Shown here: piece after piece, positions 1 to 6,612 of the stretch
How the letters are laid out: each line of letters begins with the position of its first letter
How positions within the stretch are numbered: position 1 is the first letter of the stretch
Origin: Pseudomonadota bacterium
GTDB taxonomy: Bacteria > Desulfobacterota > Desulfovibrionia > Desulfovibrionales > Desulfovibrionaceae
Assembly: GCA_023438245.1 (NCBI GenBank)
Contig: JAEXRD010000024.1
Span: 1-17,446, forward strand
DNA: 17,446 nucleotides
Reading direction: 5' to 3'
The notes under the pieces: model-generated
The model's database searches: none
Seen by the model: only the letters and a program-made list of their open reading frames with translations
What the model was told of the DNA's origin: nothing
Made by a program: the position numbers and the translations under genes

Positions 1-39
1 GGAACGCCCCACGCGTTTCCAATTCTCCGTACAGGTCCG

Positions 40-1857
40 CTACTGGCCGCCCTCGCGCTTGAGGTCGGCCACCAGGGCGCGCAGGGTCTCGGCCTGCTCG
101 GCCAGCTCGCGGATGGCCTTGGTGGTCTCCTGCATGCTCTCGGCGGTCTCGGTGGCGATGGCGTTGATCTGGTCCACGGCCTGGTTGATCTCCTCGCTGG
201 CGGCGGACTGTTCCTCCGCCGCGGTGGCGATGCTCTGCACCTGGCTGGCGGTGCTCTCGCTCATGCGCACGATCTCGTCGAGCACCTGGCCGGACTGGCG
301 CACCAGCTCGGTGCTGCCCTCGATGGCGCGCCCGGCCTCGTCCATGCCCTGGATGTTCTGCTTGGAGACCTCCTGGATGCCCCGGATGGTGTCGCCCACC
401 TCCTTGGTGGCGGTCATGGTCTTCTCGGCCAGCTTGCGCACCTCGTCGGCCACAACCGCGAAGCCGCGCCCGGCGTCTCCGGCCCGCGCGGCCTCGATGG
501 CGGCATTGAGCGCCAGCAGGTTGGTCTGGTCGGCGATGTCGTTGATGACGTTCATGACCTGGCTGATGTCCTGGGCACGCTGGCCCAGGGCGTCCATGTC
601 GGCCTTGAGCCTGCGGGCCAGGGCCAAGAGCTGGTCCATGGAGGCGATGGAGCGGCCCACCACCTCGTTGCCGCTCACGGCGCGGCTCTTGGCGGTCTCG
701 GCCCCGTCGGCGGCCTGGGTGGCGTTCTTGGCCACCTCCAGCACGGTGGCGTTCATTTCCTCCATGGCCGTGGCCGTCTCGGTGATGCGCTCCTTCTGGG
801 TCTCGGTGGCGCGGTCGATGTGCTGGGCCTGGCCGGAGATCTCCTCCGAGGCCGAGCTCAGGCGCTCCACCACGGCCTCCAGCCGCTGGGCGGCGGCCAG
901 CAGGCCCTCGCTGCGGGCGCGCAGGGCCGCGCCCTTGGCCTCGTCGGCCTCGGCGGCGGCGCGCTGGGCCGCGGCGGCCTTGTCCTCGGCCTCGCGGGTC
1001 TTGATGCCGATCTGCTCCATGTTCTGGCGCAGGGTGGCCACCATGGTGTTCAGCGCGGTCTCCAGGTGGGAAATCTCGTCGCGGCCCCGCACGTCCAGGC
1101 TCACCCCCAGGTCGCCCTTGGCCACGGCGTCGGCGGCGTTCGTGGCGGCGGCCAGGGGCCGGGTGATGCTGCGGAAGATCATGAGCGACAGCGGCAGCAC
1201 GAGCACCAGGAACAGCGCGCCGGTGACCCCGCCGATGAGCATGCCCGAGCGGCGCACCATGCCGCCGATGGTGGCGTCGATCTCGGCCTTCTTGTCGTCG
1301 ATGTTGTCGATGTACACGCCGGTGCCGATCCAGTAGTCGGTGCCGGGAATCGTCTCGGCGTAGGCCAGCTTGGGCACCAGGCCCTTGCCGGGCTTGTCGA
1401 ACACGTAGTTCACGAAGCCGCCGCCGCCCTTGGCGGCCTTGGCCAGCTCCTGCACGAAGGCCACGCCGTTCTTGTCCTTGGCCCCGGCCAGGTCCTTGCC
1501 GGTGATCTCCGGCTTGGGCGGCACGGTGACCACGATGGTGCCCTCGTAGACGAAGAAGTAGCCGCTCTTGTCCTCCTCGAAGACGATGGGCTTGACCTGG
1601 GCGCGGATGGCCTCGGCCCAGATCTTCTTGTCCGGCGGCATGGCCTTGACCGACTCGGCCAGGGACAGCGCCAGGCTGTGCACGCCGATCTTGAGCTTCT
1701 CGCGCTGGCCCTCCAGCATGGCCTGCTGGGTTTCGCCGGAGGCCAGGTCCTTGAGGGCCTCGAGCTGGTGCAGAAAGGCCCCGCCCACCAGCACCGGGAA
1801 GAGCACGGCGATGCAGATGAGCAGGATGATGCGGGCCTTGATGGTGATGGAGCGCAT
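40..1857 (-). CDS. Methyl-accepting chemotaxis protein with sCache_2 sensor (copy 1)
   Basis: A 605-residue transmembrane chemoreceptor that should sense a small ligand outside the cytoplasmic membrane and control CheA/CheW. Visible order: TM1 about residues 10-30; periplasmic single-Cache domain about 35-190, with the family signatures DKSGYFFVYEG (96-106) and YWIGTGVYIDNID (175-187); TM2 about 206-228; HAMP about 229-282; Ala/Glu-rich coiled coil to about 330; MCP signalling domain to about 595, with the hairpin tip at 441-480 (IADQTNLLALNAAIEAARAG and following). There is no C-terminal NWETF-like CheR/CheB tether. The start is the ATG at 1857, because GGAGGA lies directly upstream; an in-frame ATG 14 codons earlier has no such site. 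It is a tandem paralogue of the next gene, with the same length and colinear throughout. The ligand cannot be read from the sequence; sCache_2 receptors often bind organic acids (family knowledge). Confidence 0.95.
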   Translation of the reverse strand: MRSITIKARIILLICIAVLFPVLVGGAFLHQLEALKDLASGETQQAMLEGQREKLKIGVHSLALSLAESVKAMPPDKKIWAEAIRAQVKPIVFEEDKSGYFFVYEGTIVVTVPPKPEITGKDLAGAKDKNGVAFVQELAKAAKGGGGFVNYVFDKPGKGLVPKLAYAETIPGTDYWIGTGVYIDNIDDKKAEIDATIGGMVRRSGMLIGGVTGALFLVLVLPLSLMIFRSITRPLAAATNAADAVAKGDLGVSLDVRGRDEISHLETALNTMVATLRQNMEQIGIKTREAEDKAAAAQRAAAEADEAKGAALRARSEGLLAAAQRLEAVVERLSSASEEISGQAQHIDRATETQKERITETATAMEEMNATVLEVAKNATQAADGAETAKSRAVSGNEVVGRSIASMDQLLALARRLKADMDALGQRAQDISQVMNVINDIADQTNLLALNAAIEAARAGDAGRGFAVVADEVRKLAEKTMTATKEVGDTIRGIQEVSKQNIQGMDEAGRAIEGSTELVRQSGQVLDEIVRMSESTASQVQSIATAAEEQSAASEEINQAVDQINAIATETAESMQETTKAIRELAEQAETLRALVADLKREGGQ

Positions 1858-1968
1858 GATTCCTCCGAAGGTTTCCCGCTCGTGTGCGTGGGGGCGCAAT
1901 ACGAGGGGGGGTGAGGGCTTGCCCCTACGTATCGTCCATTTTCCGGCCGGAGGAAAGGGGGGATGCGC
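1858..1968 (-). promoter_or_regulatory. Upstream region of chemoreceptor copy 1
   Basis: This 111 bp between the copy-2 terminator and the start of copy 1 must hold the copy-1 promoter if that terminator works. It contains the GGAGGA ribosome site just before the ATG. I see no convincing -35/-10 pair, sigma-54 or sigma-28 box. The promoter itself is inferred from position only. Confidence 0.35.
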
Positions 1969-2001
1969 AAAAAAAGGGAGCCGACGCAGGCGTCGGCTCC
2001 C
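1969..2001 (-). terminator. Intrinsic terminator after chemoreceptor copy 2
   Basis: A perfect 12-bp stem (GGGAGCCGACGC at 1976-1987 with GCGTCGGCTCCC at 1990-2001) closes on a tiny AG loop. It is followed on the minus strand by seven T (A run 1969-1975 on the plus strand). It begins 24 bp past the copy-2 stop codon, so the two receptors are probably separate transcripts. Confidence 0.93.
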
Positions 2002-2025
2002 GGCGAGTCATGTCCTGGCTGGAGT

Positions 2026-3843
2026 TTACCTGCCGCCCTCGCGCATGAGGTCGGCCACCAGGGTGCGCAGGGTCTCGGCCTGCTCGGCCAGATCGCGGAT
2101 GGCCACGGTGGTTTCCTGCATGCTCTGGGCGTTCTCAGTGGCGATGGCGTTGATCTGGTCCACGGCCTGGTTGATCTGCTCGCTGGCGGCGGACTGCTCC
2201 TCCGCCGCGGTGGCGATGCTCTGCACCTGGAGGGCGGTGTTCTCGCTCATGCGCACGATCTCGTCGAGCACCTGGCCGGACTGGCGCACCAGCTCGGTGC
2301 TGCCCTCAATGGCGCGTCCGGCCTCGTCCATGCCCTGGATGTTCTGCTTGGAGACCTCCTGGATGCCCCGGATGGTCTCGCCCACCTCCTTGGTGGCGGT
2401 CATGGTCTTTTCGGCCAGCTTGCGCACCTCGTCGGCCACGACGGCGAAGCCGCGCCCGGCGTCGCCAGCCCGCGCGGCCTCGATGGCGGCATTGAGCGCC
2501 AGCAGGTTGGTCTGGTCGGCGATGTCGTTGATGACGTTCATGACCTGGCTGATGTCCTGGGCGCGCTGGCCCAGGGCGTCCATGTTCTGCTTGAGGCCCT
2601 TGGCCAGGGTCAGCAGCTCGTCCATGGCCTTGATGGAGCGGCCCACCACCTGGTTGCCCGTGGTGGCGCGGCTCTTGGCGGTCTCCGCGCCCTCCGAGGC
2701 CTGGGTGGCGTTCTTGGCCACCTCCAGCACGGTGGCGTTCATCTGCTCCATGGCCGTGGCCGTCTCGGTGATGCGCTCCTTCTGGGTGATCGTGGCCCGG
2801 TCGATGTTCTGGGCCTGGCCGGAGATCTCCTCCGAGGCGGAACTCAGGCGCTCCACCACGGTCTCCAGGCGCTGGGCGGCTGCCAGCAGGCCCTCGCTGC
2901 GGGCGCGGATGGCCTGGGCCTTGGCCTCGTCGGCCTCGGCTGCGGCGCGCTGGGCCGCCGCGGCCTTGTCCTCGGCCTCGCGGGTCTTGGCCTCGATCTG
3001 CTCCATGTTCCGGCGCAGGGTGGCCACCATGGTGTTCAGCGCCTTCTCCAGGTGGCTCAGTTCGTCGCGCCCCTGAACGTCGAGGACCACGGACAGGTCC
3101 CCTCCGGCCACCTGCTCGGCGGCCCGGGTGGCTCCGGCCAGGGGCCGGGTGATGGTGCGGAAGATGAGCAGGGACAGGGGCAGCACCAGCACCAGGAACA
3201 GCGTGCCCACGATGCCGCCGATGGTGAACCCGGCCCGGCTGACCATGCCGCCGATCTCGGCGCTGATGGAGGCCTTCTTCTCCTCGATGTTGTCGATGTA
3301 CACGCCGGTGCCGATCCAGTAGCCGGTGCCGGGGATCATCTCCGCGTAGGAGAGCTTGGGCTGGTCGCCCTTGCCGGGCTTGGGGAACACGTAGCTGACG
3401 AAGCCGCCGCCCTGCCTGGCCGCGGCCTCAAGCTCGCGGATGAGGAACACCCCGTTCTTGTCCTTCAGCTCGCCCAGGTCCTTGCCCTGGCTCTCCGGCT
3501 TCACGGGGAAGGCCACGTTCACCGTGCCCTCGTACACGAAAAAGTAGCCGCTCTGGTCGGCCTCGAAGATGATGGGCTTGACCTGGGCGCGGATGGCCTC
3601 GACCCAGATCTTCTTGTCCGGGGGCAGGGCCTTGACCGATTCGCCAAGGGTCAGGGCCATGGCGTGCACCGCCAGCCTGAGCCGCTCCTTCTGTCCGCTG
3701 AGCATCTCTTCCTGGGTCTGCGTGATGGCGAAGGACTTGATGCCCAGCATCTGGTACAGGAACGCGCCGCCTACAAAGGAGGAAAAGGCGACGATGAGGG
3801 TGATGAGGATGATGATCCGCGCACGTATTGTAATGCCACGCAT
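2026..3843 (-). CDS. Methyl-accepting chemotaxis protein with sCache_2 sensor (copy 2)
   Basis: A 605-residue chemoreceptor with the same architecture as copy 1: TM1 (about 10-30), sCache_2 sensor (about 35-190; DQSGYFFVYEG and YWIGTGVYIDNIE), TM2 (about 206-228), HAMP, coiled coil and MCP signalling domain. From about residue 421 to 533, covering the CheA/CheW-contacting tip, the two copies differ at only one position (Asp/Glu), while the sensor domains differ at many. This points to tandem duplication with sensor divergence, or later homogenisation of the signalling half. The start is the ATG at 3843, preceded by GGAGGG. No CheR tether pentapeptide is present. The gene ends in a strong terminator before copy 1, so the copies are probably not co-transcribed. 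Ligand unknown. Confidence 0.95.
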   Translation of the reverse strand: MRGITIRARIIILITLIVAFSSFVGGAFLYQMLGIKSFAITQTQEEMLSGQKERLRLAVHAMALTLGESVKALPPDKKIWVEAIRAQVKPIIFEADQSGYFFVYEGTVNVAFPVKPESQGKDLGELKDKNGVFLIRELEAAARQGGGFVSYVFPKPGKGDQPKLSYAEMIPGTGYWIGTGVYIDNIEEKKASISAEIGGMVSRAGFTIGGIVGTLFLVLVLPLSLLIFRTITRPLAGATRAAEQVAGGDLSVVLDVQGRDELSHLEKALNTMVATLRRNMEQIEAKTREAEDKAAAAQRAAAEADEAKAQAIRARSEGLLAAAQRLETVVERLSSASEEISGQAQNIDRATITQKERITETATAMEQMNATVLEVAKNATQASEGAETAKSRATTGNQVVGRSIKAMDELLTLAKGLKQNMDALGQRAQDISQVMNVINDIADQTNLLALNAAIEAARAGDAGRGFAVVADEVRKLAEKTMTATKEVGETIRGIQEVSKQNIQGMDEAGRAIEGSTELVRQSGQVLDEIVRMSENTALQVQSIATAAEEQSAASEQINQAVDQINAIATENAQSMQETTVAIRDLAEQAETLRTLVADLMREGGR

Positions 3844-4066
3844 AAGCCCTCCGGATGTGTCTGATCTGGCATAAGTCCAGGAGTGGGGGGCTCCGGATCA
3901 CAGATCGCCGTATAATAAGTAATCATGGCCGTGGTGCATTACAAGAGTTTCGCCGTTGCTTTCGGCAGGCGGTCAGTACAACGCGGCGAACGGCGAGGTT
4001 GTGCGTAGTACGCATGCGCGGGGCTCCGCGATGCAGTGGAGGGGGCGGGCGCGCCGGTCGGCGGGG
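3844..4066 (-). promoter_or_regulatory. Intergenic region upstream of chemoreceptor copy 2
   Basis: A 223-bp spacer between the 3' end of the phosphodiesterase gene and chemoreceptor copy 2. On the minus strand it contains an AT-rich TTATTATAC (plus 3911-3921) that could be a -10 element, but no good -35 lies at the right distance. It also holds the two palindromes listed separately at 4002-4034. No small ORF with a ribosome site was found. Confidence 0.35.
4002..4034 (-). other. Overlapping palindrome and hairpin past the phosphodiesterase gene
   Basis: TGCGTA-G-TACGCA (4002-4014) is a perfect short dyad. It overlaps a second dyad with arms GCAT + CGCGG (4012-4021, one bulged G) and CCGCG + ATGC (4026-4034) around a GGCT loop. 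The hairpin lies about 33 bp past the stop codon of the phosphodiesterase gene and could stabilise or end its mRNA. No T run follows it, so I do not call it an intrinsic terminator. Confidence 0.4.
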
Positions 4067-5293
4067 CTAGTCGTGGTGGTCGATGTCGGCGCAGAGGATG
4101 CAGGAGCGGCCGTCGCGGTCCTTGTAGGCCGCGGAGATGGTGATGCAGCGGTTGCCGCTGGCCAGCGAGATGTAGGGCGGGGTGGTGAACTTGGGCAGGC
4201 CCGCGCGCAGGGGCAGGTAGTATTCCTTCAGCGAGTGGTCGGCCCCCACGCGGGCGGGCTCGTAGATGAAGCGCTTGCGTTTGCGCAGCTTGGCGGGGTT
4301 GCACACGGTGTCGGAGATCTGCACGCCGCGCGCGTTGAGCACGTAGAGGCACTCGATGTGGTCGTGGTCGTCGATGAACCCGGTGAGCAGCCTGTCCAGA
4401 CCGGTGGAGCCGATTTCCGTGAGGCTGGCGCAGAGGCTCAGCACCAGGGCGTCGTGGCGGGCGTACAGGGCCTTCTGCGCGGCGAAGCGCTCCGTGGCGT
4501 GGGCCTTGAACTTGTGGGCCAGGTAGTTGATGCGCTCGCTGACCAGCTCCGGGTCGGGCATGCGCGGGGAGGGCCTGCCGAAGTAGTAGCCCTGGAACAC
4601 GTCCACGCCGATCTCCAGCAGGCGCATGATGTCCTCCTGGCGCTCCACGCCCTCGGCCAGGGCAAGGGAGCCCAGGCGCGAGGACATCTGCACGAAGCTC
4701 TTGACCACCTCCATCCTGGTGTAGCGGTCGGCCACGCCGGAAACCAGCGAGCGGTCGAGCTTGAGCACGTCGGGGCGCAGCAGCGGAATGCGGTCCAGGT
4801 TGGAATGCCCCGCGCCCAGGTCGTCCAGGGCGATGAGGAAGCCGTTCTTGCGGTAGGAGTTGACGAACTCGGCCAGGGCCTGGGTGTCGCGCGCGCGCGA
4901 CTCCACGATCTCGATGAGGATGTTGTTGGGGCTGATGCCCAGGCCTTTCACCGCGCCGATGAGGAAGCCCGAGCCCACCACCTCGGAGTCGATGGCGTGG
5001 CCGTCCACGTTGATGGACAGGATGATGCCCTTGTTCCTGGCGTGGATGGGCGCGAAGGCCTCCAGGGCGCGCCTGCGGCACAGGCGGTCCAGCTCCAGCA
5101 GGCGCCCGGCCTCCGACGCCATGCGGAACATCTCCAGGGGCGGGATGTCGTCGCCGGGGGCGGAGCAGCGGGCCAGGGCCTCCACCCCCAGGAGCGAGCG
5201 CCGCTTGATGGAGACCAGGGACTGGAAGGCGGTGGTGATCCAGCCGTTTTCCAGTATCTCGTCTATGGTCACGGCTTCGGCGTTCTCGCTCAT
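4067..5293 (-). CDS. EAL-domain cyclic-di-GMP phosphodiesterase with C-terminal Cache/YkuI_C-like domain
   Basis: A 408-residue soluble protein predicted to hydrolyse cyclic di-GMP to pGpG. The EAL domain (about 8-255) carries the expected metal and substrate residues: E38-A39-L40, N95 in SINVDG, E128 in IEIVES, D157-D158 in DDLGAGHSNL, K178 in LKLD, E214 in LAEGVE and Q234 in FQGYYFGRP. It is therefore probably catalytically active. The C-terminal part (about 280-408) reads as a PDC/Cache-like sensor fold, as in YkuI-type EAL proteins; this is a fold-level inference. There is no transmembrane segment or GGDEF domain. I start at the ATG at 5293 (AAGGTG upstream). An in-frame ATG at 5407 would add 38 residues of unlikely composition. 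Neighbouring chemoreceptors suggest a role in motility or attachment decisions, by inference only. Confidence 0.88.
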   Translation of the reverse strand: MSENAEAVTIDEILENGWITTAFQSLVSIKRRSLLGVEALARCSAPGDDIPPLEMFRMASEAGRLLELDRLCRRRALEAFAPIHARNKGIILSINVDGHAIDSEVVGSGFLIGAVKGLGISPNNILIEIVESRARDTQALAEFVNSYRKNGFLIALDDLGAGHSNLDRIPLLRPDVLKLDRSLVSGVADRYTRMEVVKSFVQMSSRLGSLALAEGVERQEDIMRLLEIGVDVFQGYYFGRPSPRMPDPELVSERINYLAHKFKAHATERFAAQKALYARHDALVLSLCASLTEIGSTGLDRLLTGFIDDHDHIECLYVLNARGVQISDTVCNPAKLRKRKRFIYEPARVGADHSLKEYYLPLRAGLPKFTTPPYISLASGNRCITISAAYKDRDGRSCILCADIDHHD

Positions 5294-5307
5294 TCGGGGG
5301 CACCTTG

Positions 5308-5345
5308 CATCGCCGGGTGTGGCGTGCACGGGGCACGCGGCGATG
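5308..5345 (-). promoter_or_regulatory. Hairpin in the presumed 5' UTR of the EAL gene
   Basis: CATCGCCG (5308-5315) pairs with CGGCGATG (5338-5345), and inside it CGTGC (5323-5327) pairs with GCACG (5333-5337), leaving a one-sided 7-nt bulge. In the minus-strand mRNA this structure sits directly upstream of the AAGGTG ribosome site of the EAL gene. It may affect translation start or mRNA stability. If the longer EAL start at 5407 were real, this would be coding sequence instead. Confidence 0.4.
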
Positions 5346-5368
5346 GGCGAATTGAGCAAGTATCGGTC

Positions 5369-5383
5369 CATGTTGGTAACATG
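5369..5383. promoter_or_regulatory. Candidate operator dyad CATGTT-GGT-AACATG
   Basis: A perfect inverted repeat with 6-bp arms and a 3-bp centre lies between the EAL gene start and the AT-rich promoter zone. The position suits a repressor or activator site for the EAL gene. The binding protein is unknown and a chance dyad is possible. Confidence 0.35.
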
Positions 5384-5455
5384 CCGCATACATAGGGGAA
5401 AATTCACATGAACAGGTCAAGTATGGAAAATGGGCATAGAATATTACCAATTTTG

Positions 5456-5483
5456 AGCATATCACAAATACGCAGATTCACAA
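5456..5483 (-). promoter_or_regulatory. Possible sigma-70 promoter for the EAL gene
   Basis: On the minus strand, TTGTGA (plus 5478-5483, 4/6 to consensus), a 16-bp spacer and TATGCT (plus 5456-5461, 4/6) sit in the AT-rich stretch upstream of the EAL gene. A second overlapping pair, TTGTGA at plus 5462-5467 and TATTCT at plus 5438-5443, is about as good, so the assignment is weak. Confidence 0.3.
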
Positions 5484-5485
5484 AT
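5462..5485. repeat. Tandem TCACAAAT direct repeat
   Basis: TCACAAAT occurs at 5462-5469 and again at 5478-5485, exactly 16 bp start to start, inside the AT-rich divergent promoter region. The TTTGTGA/TCACAAA form recalls CRP/FNR half sites, but here they are direct rather than inverted. It is a candidate regulator site and also overlaps the possible EAL promoter. Confidence 0.35.
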
Positions 5486-5528
5486 TTGCAAACATTGCCC
5501 TTTGTCTGCAGGCCTTTGAAAAAAGGTG

Positions 5529-5557
5529 TTGACAACCCGGGGCATGGCGGGTAGATG
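5529..5557 (+). promoter_or_regulatory. Promoter of the aromatic amino acid operon
   Basis: TTGACA (5529-5534) matches the -35 consensus perfectly and is followed by a 17-bp spacer and TAGATG (5552-5557), a weak -10 (3/6). The predicted transcription start, about 7 bp past the -10, falls at about 5563-5566. That coincides with the ATG of the leader peptide, so the leader mRNA may have almost no 5' untranslated sequence. A further upstream start in the AT-rich zone cannot be excluded. Confidence 0.6.
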
Positions 5558-5565
5558 CTCACCCC

Positions 5566-5661
5566 ATGAACCTCTCCTTTGCCAACAATACCACCCTCTC
5601 CTACTGCCAGTACTGGTATTATTGGTTTAGCCGCGCCTGCGGCCTGGGAGAGGTGTGTTAG
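5566..5661 (+). CDS. Aromatic attenuator leader peptide (31 codons)
   Basis: A short ORF from ATG 5566 to TAG 5661 encodes 31 residues, of which eight are aromatic: F5, Y13, Y16, W17, Y18, Y19, W20 and F21. The run YWYYWF (codons at 5611-5628) is hard to explain except as a sensor of charged tRNA-Tyr, tRNA-Trp and tRNA-Phe. It is followed by a terminator with an alternative antiterminator pairing and then by genes for all three amino acids, the classical arrangement of ribosome-mediated attenuation. No Shine-Dalgarno sequence precedes the ATG. Together with the promoter position this suggests leaderless or weak initiation. No homologous leader was checked. Confidence 0.85.
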   Translation: MNLSFANNTTLSYCQYWYYWFSRACGLGEVC

Positions 5662-5709
5662 CGCACAGGATACGTTAACCCAAAGCCTCTTCAGGAAGGG
5701 CCGCAGGCG
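5634..5709 (+). promoter_or_regulatory. Antiterminator pairing of the aromatic leader
   Basis: CGCCTGCGGCC (5634-5644), within the last third of the leader ORF, is a perfect 11-base complement of GGCCGCAGGCG (5699-5709), the 5' arm of the terminator. Pairing the two would prevent the terminator. The 5' strand can also fold on itself as GCCGC (5630-5634) with GCGGC (5639-5643). A further pairing, CACCCTCTCC (5592-5601) with GGAGAGGTG (5647-5655, one bulge), can enclose it. These give the third state expected of an attenuator. Energies were not computed. Confidence 0.75.
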
Positions 5710-5730
5710 AAAGCCGGCGGCCCTTTTTTT
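5698..5730 (+). terminator. Intrinsic terminator (attenuator) before the aromatic operon
   Basis: GGGCCGC (5698-5704) pairs with GCGGCCC (5717-5723). After one A/G mismatch, GGC (5706-5708) pairs with GCC (5713-5715) around a GAAA tetraloop. Seven T follow (5724-5730). It lies 36 bp past the leader stop codon and about 70 bp before the first structural gene, so transcription must read through it to express the operon. Confidence 0.92.
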
Positions 5731-5800
5731 CATCCACCGCCGGAGAGCCAGACAGTCCAGACCACACGAGGCCAAACCGCACGAGACCAGGAGGTCCGAC

Positions 5801-6604
5801 ATGCATCTCGGGAAAGCCATCAGACTGGAGCGCATCTTCAACCGCAACACCAAACGCACCATCATCGTGCCCATGGACCACGGCACCACGGTGGGCCCCA
5901 TCGCAGGCATCGTGGACATGCGCGAGGCCGTGGGCGCGGTGGTGGAAGGCGGGGCCAACGCCGTGCTGATGCACAAGGGCCTCGTCAGATGCGGCCACCG
6001 CACCCAGGGCAAAGACATCGGCCTCATCGTCCACCTCTCCGCCAGCACCACCCTCTCCCCCTTCCCCAACGCCAAGACCCTCGTGGGCACTGTTGAAGAC
6101 GCCATCCGCCTGGGCGCCGACGCCGTGAGCGTGCACGTGAACCTGGGCGACGAGAGCGAAGCCAAGATGCTCAACGATTTCGGCGCGGTCACCAGCACCG
6201 CCCAGAGCTGGGGCATCCCCGTGCTGGCCATGGTCTACGCCCGCGGCCCCAAGGTGCGCAGCGAGTTCGACGCCGCCGTGGTGGCCCACTGCGCCCGCGT
6301 GGGCGTGGAGCTGGGCGCGGACGTGGTCAAGGTGCCCTACACCGGCGACGTGGACAGCTTCGGCCATGTGGTGGACTCCTGCTGCGTGCCCGTGGTCATC
6401 GCCGGCGGCCCCAAGCTGGACAGCACCCAGGCCTTCCTGCAGATGGTGCACGACTCCATCCAGGCGGGCGGCTCGGGCCTGTCCGTCGGGCGCAACATCT
6501 TCCAGCACAAGAACCCCGCGGCCCTGTGCCAGGCCCTGTCCAAGGTGGTGCACGACGACGTGGACGTGGCCGACGCCATGGCCATGCTCGAAGGCAAGGA
6601 GTAG
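5801..6604 (+). CDS. aroA': 2-amino-3,7-dideoxy-D-threo-hept-6-ulosonate (ADTH) synthase, class I aldolase family
   Basis: A 267-residue cytoplasmic enzyme of the DhnA/FbaB-type class I aldolase family, about the length of the archaeal enzyme. In the known pathway it condenses a ketosugar phosphate (6-deoxy-5-ketofructose 1-phosphate) with L-aspartate semialdehyde to give ADTH, replacing DAHP synthase. Visible motifs: D26 in PMDHG, Y146 in VYARG, the likely Schiff-base K177 in VKVPYTGD, and the phosphate-binding GGSGLSVGRNIF (223-234). The start is the ATG at 5801, with AGGAGGT six bases upstream; the reading frame stays open upstream across the attenuator, but that is not coding. The immediate partner, 3-dehydroquinate synthase II, supports this function over fructose-bisphosphate aldolase. 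First gene of the operon, controlled by the aromatic attenuator. Confidence 0.9.
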   Translation: MHLGKAIRLERIFNRNTKRTIIVPMDHGTTVGPIAGIVDMREAVGAVVEGGANAVLMHKGLVRCGHRTQGKDIGLIVHLSASTTLSPFPNAKTLVGTVEDAIRLGADAVSVHVNLGDESEAKMLNDFGAVTSTAQSWGIPVLAMVYARGPKVRSEFDAAVVAHCARVGVELGADVVKVPYTGDVDSFGHVVDSCCVPVVIAGGPKLDSTQAFLQMVHDSIQAGGSGLSVGRNIFQHKNPAALCQALSKVVHDDVDVADAMAMLEGKE

Positions 6605-6612
6605 CCCGGGCC

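Noticed and set aside
1..39. Possible partial hairpin (GGAA-CGC / GCG-T-TTCC) as terminator of chemoreceptor copy 1
   Set aside because: Imperfect, cut by the window edge and without a visible T run, so it cannot be supported.
1858..1968. Sigma-28 (FliA-type) promoter before chemoreceptor copy 1, suggested by GACGATAC on the minus strand
   Set aside because: The -10-like match is partial and no TAAA-type -35 lies at the right spacing; the equivalent place before copy 2 has no matching element.
1963..3864. Plus-strand open frame of 633 codons opposite chemoreceptor copy 2
   Set aside because: It is a shadow of the chemoreceptor. The similar plus-strand frame opposite copy 1 only reflects the paralogy.
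5607..5616. CCAGTACTGG palindrome inside the leader peptide as a TrpR-type operator
   Set aside because: The perfect 10-bp symmetry does not extend further and is made of the Gln-Tyr-Trp codons of the leader; it does not match the operators I know.
5404..6231. Minus-strand open frame across the attenuator and the first operon gene
   Set aside because: It runs through the promoter, leader and terminator and is opposite the ADTH synthase gene; it has no family motif.
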